From Cytobacillus sp. S13-E01 (GTDB taxonomy: Bacteria > Bacillota > Bacilli > Bacillales > Bacillaceae_L), in assembly GCF_029193815.1 (NCBI RefSeq), contig NZ_JARFVC010000026.1, positions 1 through 53,357 on the forward strand: a stretch of 53,357 bases of DNA, read 5' to 3'. Below, piece by piece: positions 1 through 8,342 of the stretch. The position numbers were made by a program, and so were the translations under genes. Within the stretch, counting starts at the first letter, position 1; every line of letters starts with the position of its first letter. Under the pieces are notes generated by a model that saw nothing but the letters and a program-made list of their open reading frames with translations, made no database searches and had not been told where the DNA came from.

Positions 1-107
1 CCTTCATTTAACAACTTACAAGGGTAGTAGTTTCAATTGGGCTTGTCAAGGAAAGCACTTGACAAGCCCAATTGAAACTACTAAATGGTCTGTAAGTTAA
101 ATGAAGG
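1..107. repeat. Long imperfect palindrome (hairpin) at left edge
   Basis: Bases 25-50 and 58-83 are exact reverse complements (26 bp) around a 7-nt loop. Two further pairs lie outside them: 15-20 with 91-96, and 1-11 with 97-107. The structure lies directly downstream of the transposase stop codon. It could be a terminator inside the IS, a hybrid of two IS ends, or a fold-back at a contig end. Which one cannot be decided from the window. Confidence 0.85.
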
Positions 108-109
108 AG

Positions 110-1336
110 TTACTCTGATAACTCTGTTACCCTTAGGTTCAACCCACCGGCAATAAGATAGATCATTGTTATTAAGTTTTTAGTTGAACGGTATCCTCTT
201 GCTTGTCGTTTGGCTGCTTGGATTAATCCGTTTGTTGCCTCAAGTATGCCATTATTGATACGACTCTTAAACCATTGAAGGATACCACCACGATGCTTGT
301 GTACACTTTTGGCCACCTTCACCATATCAGGAATCTGGGATCGTCTTGCCCAAGAAAGCCATTCATCCAAATAGGCTTCTGCTTCGGAGACATCCTTTTG
401 CCAGAACCGTTGAAATGCTACTTTCAGTTGATAGGCTTTCGCCGTCTTTAGGTCTTGATCCTTTAATTTAAGCAATGTTTCTTTTTGTTTCGTGTTTAAA
501 TTGTCTTCATTTTTTATCCATGCATACCGGCTATTTTTTAACTCGGGATGATCTTTTTGCTCTTTACGACGTGTTTCATCCACCGCCTCATTAATCATCT
601 TCATGACATGAAATTTATCGAAGGTAAGGGAGGCTTTTGGGAACTGTTCTTCAGCCCCCTTGATAAAGGCTGGAGACATGTCAATACTGAATTCTTTAAT
701 ATTATCGGGGTGGCCGCCATGAACCATTAAATCATGTTTAAATCCCTTTAATGTATGTTGATCTTTGCCCTCTGTAACAGAAATAACCTTACGCTCTTCA
801 AGATCCATGAAGATAGAGACATATTCGTGCCCTCTTTTTCTGGATGTTTCATCAAATCCTACCTGCTTTACAGAGGAATAGTCTTCTCTTTCGCGTGCTT
901 CATTTACATAATGATGAAGGATTGGCCAAAGAGTTGTATCATGTTCACCAACAAGATTTGCCACCTTTTTAACGGGCATAGCTTTCATTAGAAGGATGAC
1001 GAACGCTTCAAAGTACACAGAGAAACCAGACCGTTCACGGGCCCAATTTGGTTTTATTGTTTTAGCAGATCCGTCACATTCTGGACAATCTGTACGTGGT
1101 AGTCTTGCATGAAGATAGGCTTGGTACTGAAAGAAATTTAAGTGTCTCCATGTTCGTTCACGTCCATGGTCATAAATACGGGCGGGACTGCCACAAGTAG
1201 AACACTCAAATTTGCTGCCTTTTACCGTTGAAGCATATATGTGTAATTCTTTATCATCGGGATTGAATTCTACATGATCTACTTTCCATCCAGGGCCTAA
1301 ATTTAGTGCCATTTGTAATAACTCATTTTCTGTCAT
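110..1336 (-). CDS. ISL3 family transposase
   Basis: This 408-aa protein is full length for ISL3 transposases. Two CxxC pairs near residues 45-48 and 84-87 (CSTC, CPEC) form the N-terminal zinc-binding domain. The rest matches the DDE-type ISL3 catalytic domain, including the segments VGFDETSRKRGHEYVS, FSIDMSPAFIKG and, near the C-terminus, NGILEATNGLIQAAKRQARG, which carries the final glutamate. It should cut and join the IS ends. The frame is intact, so the element may be active. Its insertion truncates the gene to its right. Family assignment is from recognised motifs; activity is inferred. Confidence 0.9.
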   Translation of the reverse strand: MTENELLQMALNLGPGWKVDHVEFNPDDKELHIYASTVKGSKFECSTCGSPARIYDHGRERTWRHLNFFQYQAYLHARLPRTDCPECDGSAKTIKPNWARERSGFSVYFEAFVILLMKAMPVKKVANLVGEHDTTLWPILHHYVNEAREREDYSSVKQVGFDETSRKRGHEYVSIFMDLEERKVISVTEGKDQHTLKGFKHDLMVHGGHPDNIKEFSIDMSPAFIKGAEEQFPKASLTFDKFHVMKMINEAVDETRRKEQKDHPELKNSRYAWIKNEDNLNTKQKETLLKLKDQDLKTAKAYQLKVAFQRFWQKDVSEAEAYLDEWLSWARRSQIPDMVKVAKSVHKHRGGILQWFKSRINNGILEATNGLIQAAKRQARGYRSTKNLITMIYLIAGGLNLRVTELSE

Positions 1337-1417
1337 TTTTAAACTACCGCCTTATCAATTATATTGGTAGTATCATTGTTGACAGATTAATTCCATACTA
1401 AACTGCGATGAACCCTT

Positions 1418-1930
1418 AATTTTTTAATCGAGCTTGTTAATGATGAAGCAGTTTATGAAACTGGCTTTATGGGATATTCATATCCTTTAAGTAACTTACA
1501 AGTAGAAAATATGTTAAATAAATGGTTAACGAACGAAAATAAGCAATATGTAATTAAATTTGATTCAGTAGAAATTGGTATAGCTCAAATATCTAACATA
1601 GACCATTCAAATCGAGTTTGTGAAGTGGGAGTCTTATTATTAGAAGAGGGACAAAATAAGGGTATTGGACATTGGGCATTTCAAGAATTAACCAAAATTT
1701 GTTTTGATAGGCTTGATATGTATAGGATTGAAGCTAGAGTAAAATCAAACAATATAGCTGCGTCGAAAATTTTAGATAAATTAAACTTTTCCTTGGATGG
1801 GGTACTAAGAAAAACCATTTATTTCAAGGGAGACAGGATAGATTTGCAAGTATTTGGATTACTTCAAGATCAGTATAAAAGTGTTAAACAAAAATTACAA
1901 CATGAGGAACTTGGTCTATTCCCTAGATAA
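1418..1930 (+). pseudogene. GNAT (RimJ/RimL-type) N-acetyltransferase, 5' end removed by IS
   Basis: The frame is open from just outside the IS edge (stop at 1409) to 1930. It reads LNFLIELVNDEAVYETGF ahead of the first ATG at 1469. That upstream part is still recognisable protein, so the original start and first beta strand were lost when the IS inserted. The GNAT core is present: EVGVLLLEEGQNKGIGHWAF supplies the acetyl-CoA-binding loop, followed by the RIEARVKSNNIAASKILDKL region typical of RimJ/RimL enzymes. A 153-aa product from 1469 is possible but would lack part of the fold. Substrate unknown. Confidence 0.75.
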
Positions 1931-2184
1931 TAGGCAATATAAAAAATTTTCCAATATTTTCCCTAAATTATTTTTGAAACCTGTTTATACAATCCGGAAG
2001 TGCGAGTAAACTGAAGTTGAGCCAGTAGCATTAATACAAGCTGTTAGAAATCGCGGTGACAACTTCAAGTAACGACAAAACACAAACCTATTTTCCTTTG
2101 AGGACTTTTATTTAGTCCATTTACATTAACATATTGAACTAACTCAGCTTTAATTGAAGAACATTGCTGCACACAAAGATCTTT
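1931..2184. other. Intergenic, no gene seen
   Basis: AT-rich sequence with no open frame of recognisable content and no clear RNA motif. The terminator that follows at 2185 suggests it held the 3' end of a gene now lost. Confidence 0.5.
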
Positions 2185-2229
2185 AGTCTAATTACTCGGT
2201 AAAAATGCGGAGGAATTAGACTTTTTTTA
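2185..2229 (+). terminator. Rho-independent terminator
   Basis: AGTCTAATT (2185-2193) pairs with AATTAGACT (2214-2222), followed by a run of T. No intact gene precedes it on the plus strand, so it is probably an orphan. Confidence 0.7.
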
Positions 2230-2344
2230 TCTCTCAAAATCATTAACGTTGTGAATGGGGTTTCTTGGCATGAAACAGGGTAATGTTTTTAGAGGATTAA
2301 GATACAACTTATCAATTTTTTTGTAAGTTAACAAAAAAAATTCA

Positions 2345-2424
2345 GTTTAGACTTTTTTGTCTCAAAATATTTGATGAAGAGGGAGTTTAGACTTTTTTGT
2401 CCAGACTGTTTAGACTTTCTTGTC
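2345..2424. repeat. Three 17-bp direct repeats upstream of a recombinase remnant
   Basis: GTTTAGACTTTTTTGTC occurs at 2345-2361 and 2385-2401. A third copy with one change (GTTTAGACTTTCTTGTC) is at 2408-2424. Each copy holds a small palindrome, AGAC-N6-GTC(T). A weaker relative overlaps the terminator near 2216. Start-to-start spacing is 40 and 23 bp. They lie 320 bp before a truncated tyrosine recombinase, so they may be binding sites of that lost element; this is inference. Confidence 0.8.
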
Positions 2425-2745
2425 TTTGTACATCAGACAACACTTGAAGAAGATAAGCTAGTTAGAACAATAATCTAGTTTACATAATATATATTATGGG
2501 AAGTTACTTCAAGAACACTCAATTATGTGTCATAAGCCTAGAATACTCGGTATATTGAGACGAAATCGATTTTTCGAGAATTATCGGTTGTTCCTATAAT
2601 AATCATTATTGGTAAGTTACTGTGGTCAACTTAACGATAATCTTGTGTACCGTCCAGATAACTTCCTGGGATGGTTCCATAATGTCTTAGTACGGGATAT
2701 AAATTAGTGGTACGTCCAAATAACAAAAATTTTGGAGGTCATTTC

Positions 2746-3115
2746 ATGGAATTTCAACAAGCATTTGATGAATTTTTACTGTATCTTGAAGTCGAGCGAA
2801 ATTATTCAAAAAATACCCTCGATAGTTATGAAAGCGATTTATCGATTTTTCTGACATTTTTGCAGGATCATAAGCGATCTACGGATCTCGATGATCTCAA
2901 TCCGTCACTCGTTCGACGCTTTATTCAGCACCAGACCACCCGTGGATCTATCAGTCCACGTACTATGCAACGTCGAATTTCCAGTTTAAAGTCGTTTTGT
3001 CACTTCTGTTTAAAGGAAAAGCTGAGCGTTTCTGACTTCACAGCAGGAATCATTGCTCCGAAATCGGTCAAGAAATTACCGATTTACATGTATTTAGAGG
3101 AACTCAAACAGCCAG
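2746..3115 (+). pseudogene. Tyrosine recombinase (XerC-like), N-terminal domain only
   Basis: A good ribosome site (TGGAGG) precedes ATG 2746, which fits better than the upstream ATG at 2707. About 120 residues match the SAM-like core-binding domain of XerC/D-type recombinases: FDEFLLYLEVERNYSKNTL, then SPRTMQRRISSLKSFCHF. Identity is lost around 3100-3115, just after the linker KKLPIYMYLEELKQ. The catalytic domain with its Arg-His-Arg-Tyr residues is absent, so it cannot recombine DNA. The frame runs into unrelated sequence and stops at 3129. It adjoins a MocR fragment in another frame. Confidence 0.85.
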
Positions 3116-3480
3116 CTTACAATGGCTAAATTTATGGAAGATGGAGAATGGATTCGCCATATTAAACGAATGCGTCTTGTTTATAAGCGAAAAATGCAAT
3201 GCTTAGTTTCAGAATTAAAAAAACAATTCAAACAAAATATATCTATTATTGGGGGGCAATCTGGTTTGTACTTATACTTATTAGTTAAGATACATCTAAA
3301 ACGTTCAGAGGAATGGCTAATTGAACACGCTTCCTATTTTGGTGTTAAGGTGTGTATCCTACCTCCATTTATTCCATAAAAAATCATTCTGATGATCCAA
3401 TTATTAAACTTGGGTTCAGTAATCTTACGTGTGAGGAAATCCTGTTAGGTGTAAATCTTTTAAAAGAGGCTTGGTCATAA
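3104..3480 (+). pseudogene. MocR/GntR-PLP regulator, C-terminal fragment with frameshift
   Basis: The frame that starts SQLTMAKFMEDGEWIRHIKRM matches the C-terminal aminotransferase-like domain of MocR regulators (typical run: FIxxGxxxRHIRRMR). It continues through VYKRKMQCLVSELKKQF and SGLYLYLLVKI. Near 3350 the frame shifts: reading on in the next frame gives SDDPIIKLGFSNLTCEEIL and ends LLKEAWS at 3480. The N-terminal winged helix and the PLP lysine region are missing. It is a dead remnant brought next to the recombinase fragment by deletion or recombination. Confidence 0.8.
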
Positions 3481-3536
3481 AAAACTCCGTAGTGGTAATA
3501 TCCCTCAACATGCAAAGGAATGGTGGTCAAAGCCTG

Positions 3537-3572
3537 GAGGATGAAGTATGTGCTGCATCCTCTATTTTTATT
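3537..3572 (+). terminator. Terminator-like hairpin after MocR remnant
   Basis: GAGGATG (3537-3543) pairs with CATCCTC (3556-3562), followed by a T-rich stretch. It probably ended the former MocR gene. Confidence 0.6.
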
Positions 3573-3678
3573 TCTCTTATTAAGCTATGCCGCTGTTAGC
3601 ACAATAACTTCGGTATAAACAACCGACAATCCTTCTTGGATCAAGGCTCATGTTACTGGATAGTAATTTTAAATTGAT

Positions 3679-4032
3679 TTATTTTATTTTCATAATAATC
3701 AATGTATCATTAATCTGTCCTGGTGCAGATTGTTGAACAACACCTGTCCAGTAAATTCTAACTTTTTGACCTTCATTAAACTTTGTATTTATAACTTTAT
3801 TAATAAATGGTTTTTTATAGAAAGCTCCCTTTGATTCCGATGCTCTTTCATCTAACATTACATATAGCTCTTTTTTTGTTTTCCCTTCAACTTCTGTATC
3901 ACTCATATCAATTACCCATATGTCTGAATTCTTATTAATAAACACATAACCTACGCTAACTTGTAGATTGAATAACCAGAAAACTGTAATTATTAATACT
4001 ATAAAAACCACTACAAGTATAAACCTTTTCAT
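3679..4032 (-). CDS. DUF3221-like membrane-anchored or exported protein
   Basis: A 117-aa protein with a strong ribosome site (AGGAGGAGG) before its ATG. Residues 5-23 form one hydrophobic segment (FILVVVFIVLIITVFWLF), which could be an anchor or signal peptide. There is no lipobox cysteine. The remainder is predicted outside the cell. The stretch FNEGQKVRIYWTGVVQQSAPGQ resembles the C-terminal motif of DUF3221 proteins such as B. subtilis YobA. Function unknown. It stands alone between decayed sequence and the MFS gene. Confidence 0.6.
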   Translation of the reverse strand: MKRFILVVVFIVLIITVFWLFNLQVSVGYVFINKNSDIWVIDMSDTEVEGKTKKELYVMLDERASESKGAFYKKPFINKVINTKFNEGQKVRIYWTGVVQQSAPGQINDTLIIMKIK

Positions 4033-4414
4033 TCATTGCCTCCTCCTAAGGATTTATCTGTTAGGTATATATACAGTTTTGTATTGTTATTAATCCATTA
4101 TCCTTATTAAAATTAACCTGCCCTATACTTCAAACTAATAGCCATAACTCCTTCTTGAAGTAAGGTATCCCGTTAGTTTAGGGATACATTACAATATTTA
4201 GAAGAAATACTATTAATATCTAAAAGCTCCATTTAGTTCTCCCCCATGAATTAGATACTAATAATTTCTTTTTGTAGTGGTCATTATCCTCCTGTTTTTG
4301 GGTCAGTTTACTAAATTAAACTATTCTATACTTCAACAATGACAGGTACTAATTAAATAATAGGCTAGGCACCTTTCATTATTTCGGAATTACTCCAATT
4401 GGTTAAAGTCAATA
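4033..4414. other. Intergenic, no gene seen
   Basis: AT-rich with many short stops. It must hold the promoter of the DUF3221 gene near 4040-4090 and the 3' end of the MFS transcript. No convincing terminator or RNA was found. Confidence 0.5.
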
Positions 4415-5641
4415 TTAGGAAGCAATTTTTTCTTCTATATTGGTATCAATAAACTTAAAGTAAGGTAGAAATATTCCCAACAAAGACATGATACATATTA
4501 CTGAACCAATCAAAAAGTACATTGGCCGTATCCCCCATAACTCACCTAAAAAGCTACCTACAAATACACCTAATGGCATAGCACCCCTGATAATGAATAA
4601 TCGAACCGAGGCAACCTTGCCTATTAAGTTGTTTGGCACTGTTTGCTGAAATATCGTTATATTTTGCACACTGAAAAATGCCATCGAAATTCCAGCGATA
4701 ATCTCAGTGAATAAAGCAAATATAATACTATGGTTCAAACCTAACGAAATAAATGTTAGACCACCAACTACTAAAGATCCTAACATGATGACCCTACGCC
4801 TTTTATATTTCACTTTCCCAACCAACATTGAACCGATTACATACCCAAAAGGAAAACTTGCCATAAAATAGCCATATTCAGAATAACTACCCGATAATTC
4901 TTCAGTAATATAAGGGAGAGTGATCACCATCGTTACTCCCACACCAAACTGGACAAAAGCTAAAAAAATGCCTAACCAAACGATAATTGGTTGCTTGAAG
5001 AAATAGGATATTCCTTCTACAAATTGTTCCATCCAAGACTTTGCTACATCCTGTGTACCTTTTGTTTCTTTTATAAATAGCAATAATGTCCCACTTGTAA
5101 TAAGAACTGCACTAACAAAAATTAATGTAGTTTTAACACCCGTGTACTCTACAACAAAACCACCTAATATTGGAGCAAGGAATGTCATTAATCTGACCGT
5201 CCCATCAATATAGGCATTTGCTGTGCTTAATTGATCCTTTGTCACTATAGTTGGCGTAATGGCTTGATTAGCAGGTGTATAGATGGGAGTTATTAATCCT
5301 ACCATTATTTGAACTGCATATATATGCCAAGTTTCGAGGTTTCCCATTATTAATGAAACAAGTGGTATCAGAAATATTAGCCCTCTCGCCCATTGAGAAA
5401 ATATCATGATCCACTTTCGACTCCATCTATCAATAAATGGACCAATGAACAATTGTAGAATGAGAGATGGTAAAAAATATAGCAACCACATACTTCCCAA
5501 TGCCATAGTCGAATTTGTAAGCTGATATACAAGAACCGAGTTGCTAAAGGTACCAAAAGCACCACCTAATTCCGAGATACCGTTACCAACCCAAACAAAA
5601 ACAAATGAACGATTCTTTAAAATGGTAGTACTCACACCCAT
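4415..5641 (-). CDS. MFS transporter
   Basis: A 408-aa, very hydrophobic protein of normal length for a 12-helix major facilitator. The loop after helix 2 (FIGPFIDRWSRKWIMIFSQ) is the family's conserved G-x-x-x-D-R-x-x-R-K motif. The sequence resembles the MFS_3/Bcr-CflA-like drug exporters of Bacillus. The substrate cannot be predicted. It starts 12 bp after the stop of the upstream regulator gene, with an AAAGGGGG ribosome site. The two form an operon, and the regulator probably controls the pump. Confidence 0.85.
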   Translation of the reverse strand: MGVSTTILKNRSFVFVWVGNGISELGGAFGTFSNSVLVYQLTNSTMALGSMWLLYFLPSLILQLFIGPFIDRWSRKWIMIFSQWARGLIFLIPLVSLIMGNLETWHIYAVQIMVGLITPIYTPANQAITPTIVTKDQLSTANAYIDGTVRLMTFLAPILGGFVVEYTGVKTTLIFVSAVLITSGTLLLFIKETKGTQDVAKSWMEQFVEGISYFFKQPIIVWLGIFLAFVQFGVGVTMVITLPYITEELSGSYSEYGYFMASFPFGYVIGSMLVGKVKYKRRRVIMLGSLVVGGLTFISLGLNHSIIFALFTEIIAGISMAFFSVQNITIFQQTVPNNLIGKVASVRLFIIRGAMPLGVFVGSFLGELWGIRPMYFLIGSVICIMSLLGIFLPYFKFIDTNIEEKIAS

Positions 5642-5653
5642 CCCCCTTTATAA

Positions 5654-6739
5654 TCATCCCTTATTTAAAAAAAGATCCAATTCTTTAGCTAAAAGTTCAA
5701 TAGCTTTCTTTTTAAGTGAATACTTCGAATCGTTCATTTCTACTAATTTTGCCGCCCTAAGTATCTTAAGGTGATGGTGAATGGTAGACTTACCAATGTC
5801 AAATTCATTTGTAATCTCTTGTAATGTTCGATCTTCTTCGTACAATAATTTTACTATTCGCATACGAGCTTCATCGCCTAATGCCTTATGTTTAAGTACC
5901 AGAAAGTTGTTTGGAGTGTATCTATCATTAGGAGAAATACTTTCATTCGCTATGGGATAATAAAAGACTTTTGTACCCTCTATGTCTGCTTCTATATTCC
6001 AAGGTCGATAAATATATTGAGGAATTAACAGAACATTACTTACACTTGGTTCTGGTAAATAAGTAACCCCTCCAGTTGACCATTCAACTAATTCTTCAGG
6101 AGTCAATTTTTCTAGCATCTCTTTTTTTGTATCATAATCAGTTCGTATGATTGTATTAAGTTTCTCTGAATCTCTCTGTATAACAGCGTCATACCATCCT
6201 CTCATCACACTAATCAGGTGTTCTTTCAGATTCTCAGTATTTGAATTACTAATAAATTCAATATATCGAGAAAAAAAAGGATTATCGCTTGTTAACATTT
6301 TCATTTGGTTAATAGCTGAATCCTCACCAAGAGCAGCTTTATGTCTAATATCTTGGAATTCCATTCCGATAAAAGGTAAACAAACAAATTTCAAATCAAT
6401 GTCAGGAATATCCTGTATGTAAGATGTGAACTCCGATATGTCAGAAAATCTCTCCTTGTGTAGCAATTGAAGTATCGCTTTCCATGTATTGTTCCTTTCT
6501 ACATAATCCAAATGTTCCAGTAAATCTTTCGATAAAGTAATCTTTAAGTCGTTCCAATAATCTAGTGGTTTTTCTAATGTCTTAATAAGTGGAGTATTAG
6601 TTACTGCAGCTATCCCCAAGGCACATTCCCACAACAGTGAGTATTCTAGTTTAATTTTGTAAGTTTCTCTCTTCCTACTTGTAAGATTTATAACATCCAA
6701 ATTTAACACCACGTTTTGGTTTATATATTTCCAATACAT
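5654..6739 (-). CDS. ArsR-type winged-helix regulator with long N-terminal domain
   Basis: 361 aa. The C-terminal 75 residues are a winged helix of ArsR type: LGDEARMRIVKLLYEEDRTL, LQEITNEFDIGKSTIHHHLK as the helix-turn-helix, then ILRAAKLVE. The long N-terminal part (about 280 aa) has no motif I can name. It resembles the DUF5937-like extensions found on some Bacillus ArsR regulators and may sense a ligand. No metal-binding cysteine pair is visible in the recognition helix. It is the first gene of the operon with the MFS pump and may repress its own promoter. Confidence 0.75.
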   Translation of the reverse strand: MYWKYINQNVVLNLDVINLTSRKRETYKIKLEYSLLWECALGIAAVTNTPLIKTLEKPLDYWNDLKITLSKDLLEHLDYVERNNTWKAILQLLHKERFSDISEFTSYIQDIPDIDLKFVCLPFIGMEFQDIRHKAALGEDSAINQMKMLTSDNPFFSRYIEFISNSNTENLKEHLISVMRGWYDAVIQRDSEKLNTIIRTDYDTKKEMLEKLTPEELVEWSTGGVTYLPEPSVSNVLLIPQYIYRPWNIEADIEGTKVFYYPIANESISPNDRYTPNNFLVLKHKALGDEARMRIVKLLYEEDRTLQEITNEFDIGKSTIHHHLKILRAAKLVEMNDSKYSLKKKAIELLAKELDLFLNKG

Positions 6740-6743
6740 TTAT

Positions 6744-6787
6744 ATTCTATAATTATCGAATGTTAAATTCAATATTTTTAGAATATA
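6744..6787. promoter_or_regulatory. Candidate operator of the ArsR-like regulator
   Basis: ATTCTATAATTATCGAAT (6744-6761) is a palindrome in 16 of 18 positions, centred about 13 bp before the regulator's start codon. A wider 9-bp inverted repeat (TATATTCTA 6741-6749, TAGAATATA 6779-6787) encloses it. The location fits self-repression; this is not proven. Confidence 0.4.
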
Positions 6788-6815
6788 GTTATTCAACATT
6801 ATGAAATATAAAAAT

Positions 6816-6841
6816 AACCCACTCTTGAATAGAATGGGTTT
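6816..6841. terminator. Short hairpin, terminator-like
   Basis: AACCCACTC pairs with GAATGGGTT (one mismatch), and T/A stretches lie on both sides. It may end transcripts coming from the right on the minus strand. Confidence 0.45.
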
Positions 6842-6905
6842 CTATATATGAAGCTATTTATCTAAACATATTTTTACTAACCAATAGAAGTCGTAGAGAA
6901 ACCCC

Positions 6906-7040
6906 TTATTTAACTCTTGTTAGCAATAGGTAAGCATTTGAGATGATCTCCAGCTTTTTCCCCTGCTCAATACGGAACGTGACAGTTTTCCGTCCTTCAG
7001 CGCTCCATCTAACGTTTTGTACTAGACTATAAATTCCTCG
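6906..7040 (-). pseudogene. Unidentified coding remnant (44 codons)
   Basis: The minus strand has an open frame with protein-like composition (QNVRWSAEGRKTVTFRIEQG, then KKLEIISNAYLLLTRVK and a stop). There is no start codon and a stop lies directly upstream. Base composition is less AT-rich than the flanks. I do not recognise the family. Confidence 0.35.
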
Positions 7041-7118
7041 TTACCCTTAACGTGAAGATTCCTGCACTGTAAAAAATCTCGCATTCCTACCCTATTCCTT
7101 TCCGACTATCATTTCAAC

Positions 7119-7346
7119 TTAGGATATGATTAGCAAGCGGTCAACGCCAGCAAATGCCGCATCAATTGTTTCCGGATGATCAAAATCACCATGTCGAACA
7201 TCTACTCCTCGAGCCTGTAATCCTTCTGCTTTCTCTGGATTACGAACACTAACAGCTAATTGGTTTACTGGTACCTTTTTTACTAAAGTCTCCACAATTT
7301 TAGATCCTAATTTTCCTGTTGCTCCTATTACAATTTCATTCTTCCT
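7119..7346 (-). pseudogene. NmrA-like/SDR NAD(P)-binding protein, N-terminal remnant
   Basis: The frame reads NEIVIGATGKLGSKIVETLV, which is the G-x-x-G-x-x-G dinucleotide-binding loop of NmrA/QorB-type reductases. It continues VSVRNPEKAEGLQARGVDVR and AAFAGVDRLLIIS, then stops. Only about 75 of the usual 280 residues remain. There is no start codon; an AGG stands where the ATG would be expected. It follows the FMN reductase stop by a few bases, so it was probably the last gene of this redox operon. Confidence 0.75.
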
Positions 7347-7359
7347 AGTTCGTTCTTCT

Positions 7360-7959
7360 TTATCTTAAGGTTTTTAATGCATTGCTCCATGCAACAACTT
7401 CCTCAAGCATGGTATTAACGTTGTTTAGATGTAAATCTTGTGGTTTAAATTCCGTTCCATTTATAAAATCTGTAAATAAACTTAATGTCGGATGTGTTCG
7501 AACATCTGCAACTTTTTGTTCTGCAAGAATTCCTCGAAGATGTTCAGCTGCACGGGCTCCACCAGTTGAACCATAACTTACAATACCAGCTGCTTTGTTA
7601 TACCAGGCTTCACGGGCAAAATCAATGGCGTTTTTTAACGCACCAGTTATGCTGTGATTGTATTCTTGAACGATGAATACAAATCCATCTAAATTAGCCA
7701 ATTTTTCATTCCAAGCTGCAATACCTGGTTCTGAACCATCTGTTGTTCCTAAAAACGGTAAATTAAAATCTGCAATATCTACAATCTCATAGTTTGCATC
7801 TCCACGTTGATCAGCAATTTCTTTCACCCATTCTCCTACTTGTGGACTTACTCTCCCTTGGCGTGTGCTTCCTAAGATAATACCTATGTTTAATTTTTCA
7901 TTTGACATTGTTAATTCCTCCCTATCTAAATTTCGAAAAATTTTATTTAAAAAACCCAT
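7360..7959 (-). CDS. NADPH-dependent FMN reductase family oxidoreductase
   Basis: A flavodoxin-fold reductase that uses NAD(P)H and FMN to reduce quinones or similar compounds. Motifs: IGIILGSTRQGRVSPQVGEW (phosphate-binding loop), FVFIVQEYNHSITGALKNAI (flavin-binding loop), and VSYGSTGGARAAEHLR. Two starts are possible. ATG 7959 (GGTGG site) gives 199 aa with a short leader, MGFLNKIFRN. ATG 7909 has a stronger AGGGAGG site and gives a standard family N-terminus. The nearby WrbA gene has the same arrangement. It is part of the CatE operon. Confidence 0.85.
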   Translation of the reverse strand: MGFLNKIFRNLDREELTMSNEKLNIGIILGSTRQGRVSPQVGEWVKEIADQRGDANYEIVDIADFNLPFLGTTDGSEPGIAAWNEKLANLDGFVFIVQEYNHSITGALKNAIDFAREAWYNKAAGIVSYGSTGGARAAEHLRGILAEQKVADVRTHPTLSLFTDFINGTEFKPQDLHLNNVNTMLEEVVAWSNALKTLR

Positions 7960-8014
7960 TTTTTCACCACCTAGTTTATCTTTGTATAATTACTATTTTA
8001 ATAGATCCAAAACT

Positions 8015-8317
8015 TCACTTAGCTGTTTCTTTACGGACAATTGGAGCTACTTTTGTAGCAAATAGTTCAATACTTTCTGCTACTTTCTTAAATGGCAATC
8101 CTCCTATATCCATTTGTGCCATGAATCGTTGATGACCAAAAAGTTCGTATTGTCGGAGAATTTTTTCCACAATCTGTTGCGGACTTCCTACGAATAAGCC
8201 TGTATCTGGAGGCCCAGCACTAATTGTTTTCCCAGTAACAGGATCTGATCCTATATCTCCAAGTGTATAAATACCAATTTCAATTCCTGGTTTTTTAATA
8301 CCCTCGTTCTCACGCAT
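8015..8317 (-). pseudogene. LLM-class flavin oxidoreductase with large internal deletion
   Basis: The 100-aa frame joins two ends of one protein. Residues 1-34 give the usual LLM N-terminus ([20 protein letters not shown], then ISA). Residue 35 onward gives its C-terminus ([20 protein letters not shown], then [17 protein letters not shown]). About 240-250 residues of the barrel core are missing, without loss of frame. The product cannot form the TIM barrel or bind FMN. Its position between catE and the FMN reductase is consistent with a former member of this operon. Confidence 0.85.
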
Positions 8318-8342
8318 AGTAATATTTATCCCCCAGCTATTT

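Larger units (their letters stand above)
1..1415 (-). mobile_element. ISL3-family insertion sequence, left end not resolved
   Basis: One transposase gene fills the element. The right end is placed near 1415 because the minus strand starts there with GGGTTCATCGCAG, which resembles ISL3-type termini, and because a truncated acetyltransferase reading frame begins immediately outside it. No matching inverted copy is visible left of the transposase. The left terminus is therefore either outside the window or altered by the hairpin at 1-107. Target duplication could not be assessed. Confidence 0.6.

Noticed and set aside
2345-2424. CRISPR array
   Set aside because: Only three 17-bp units, with unequal short gaps and no cas genes.
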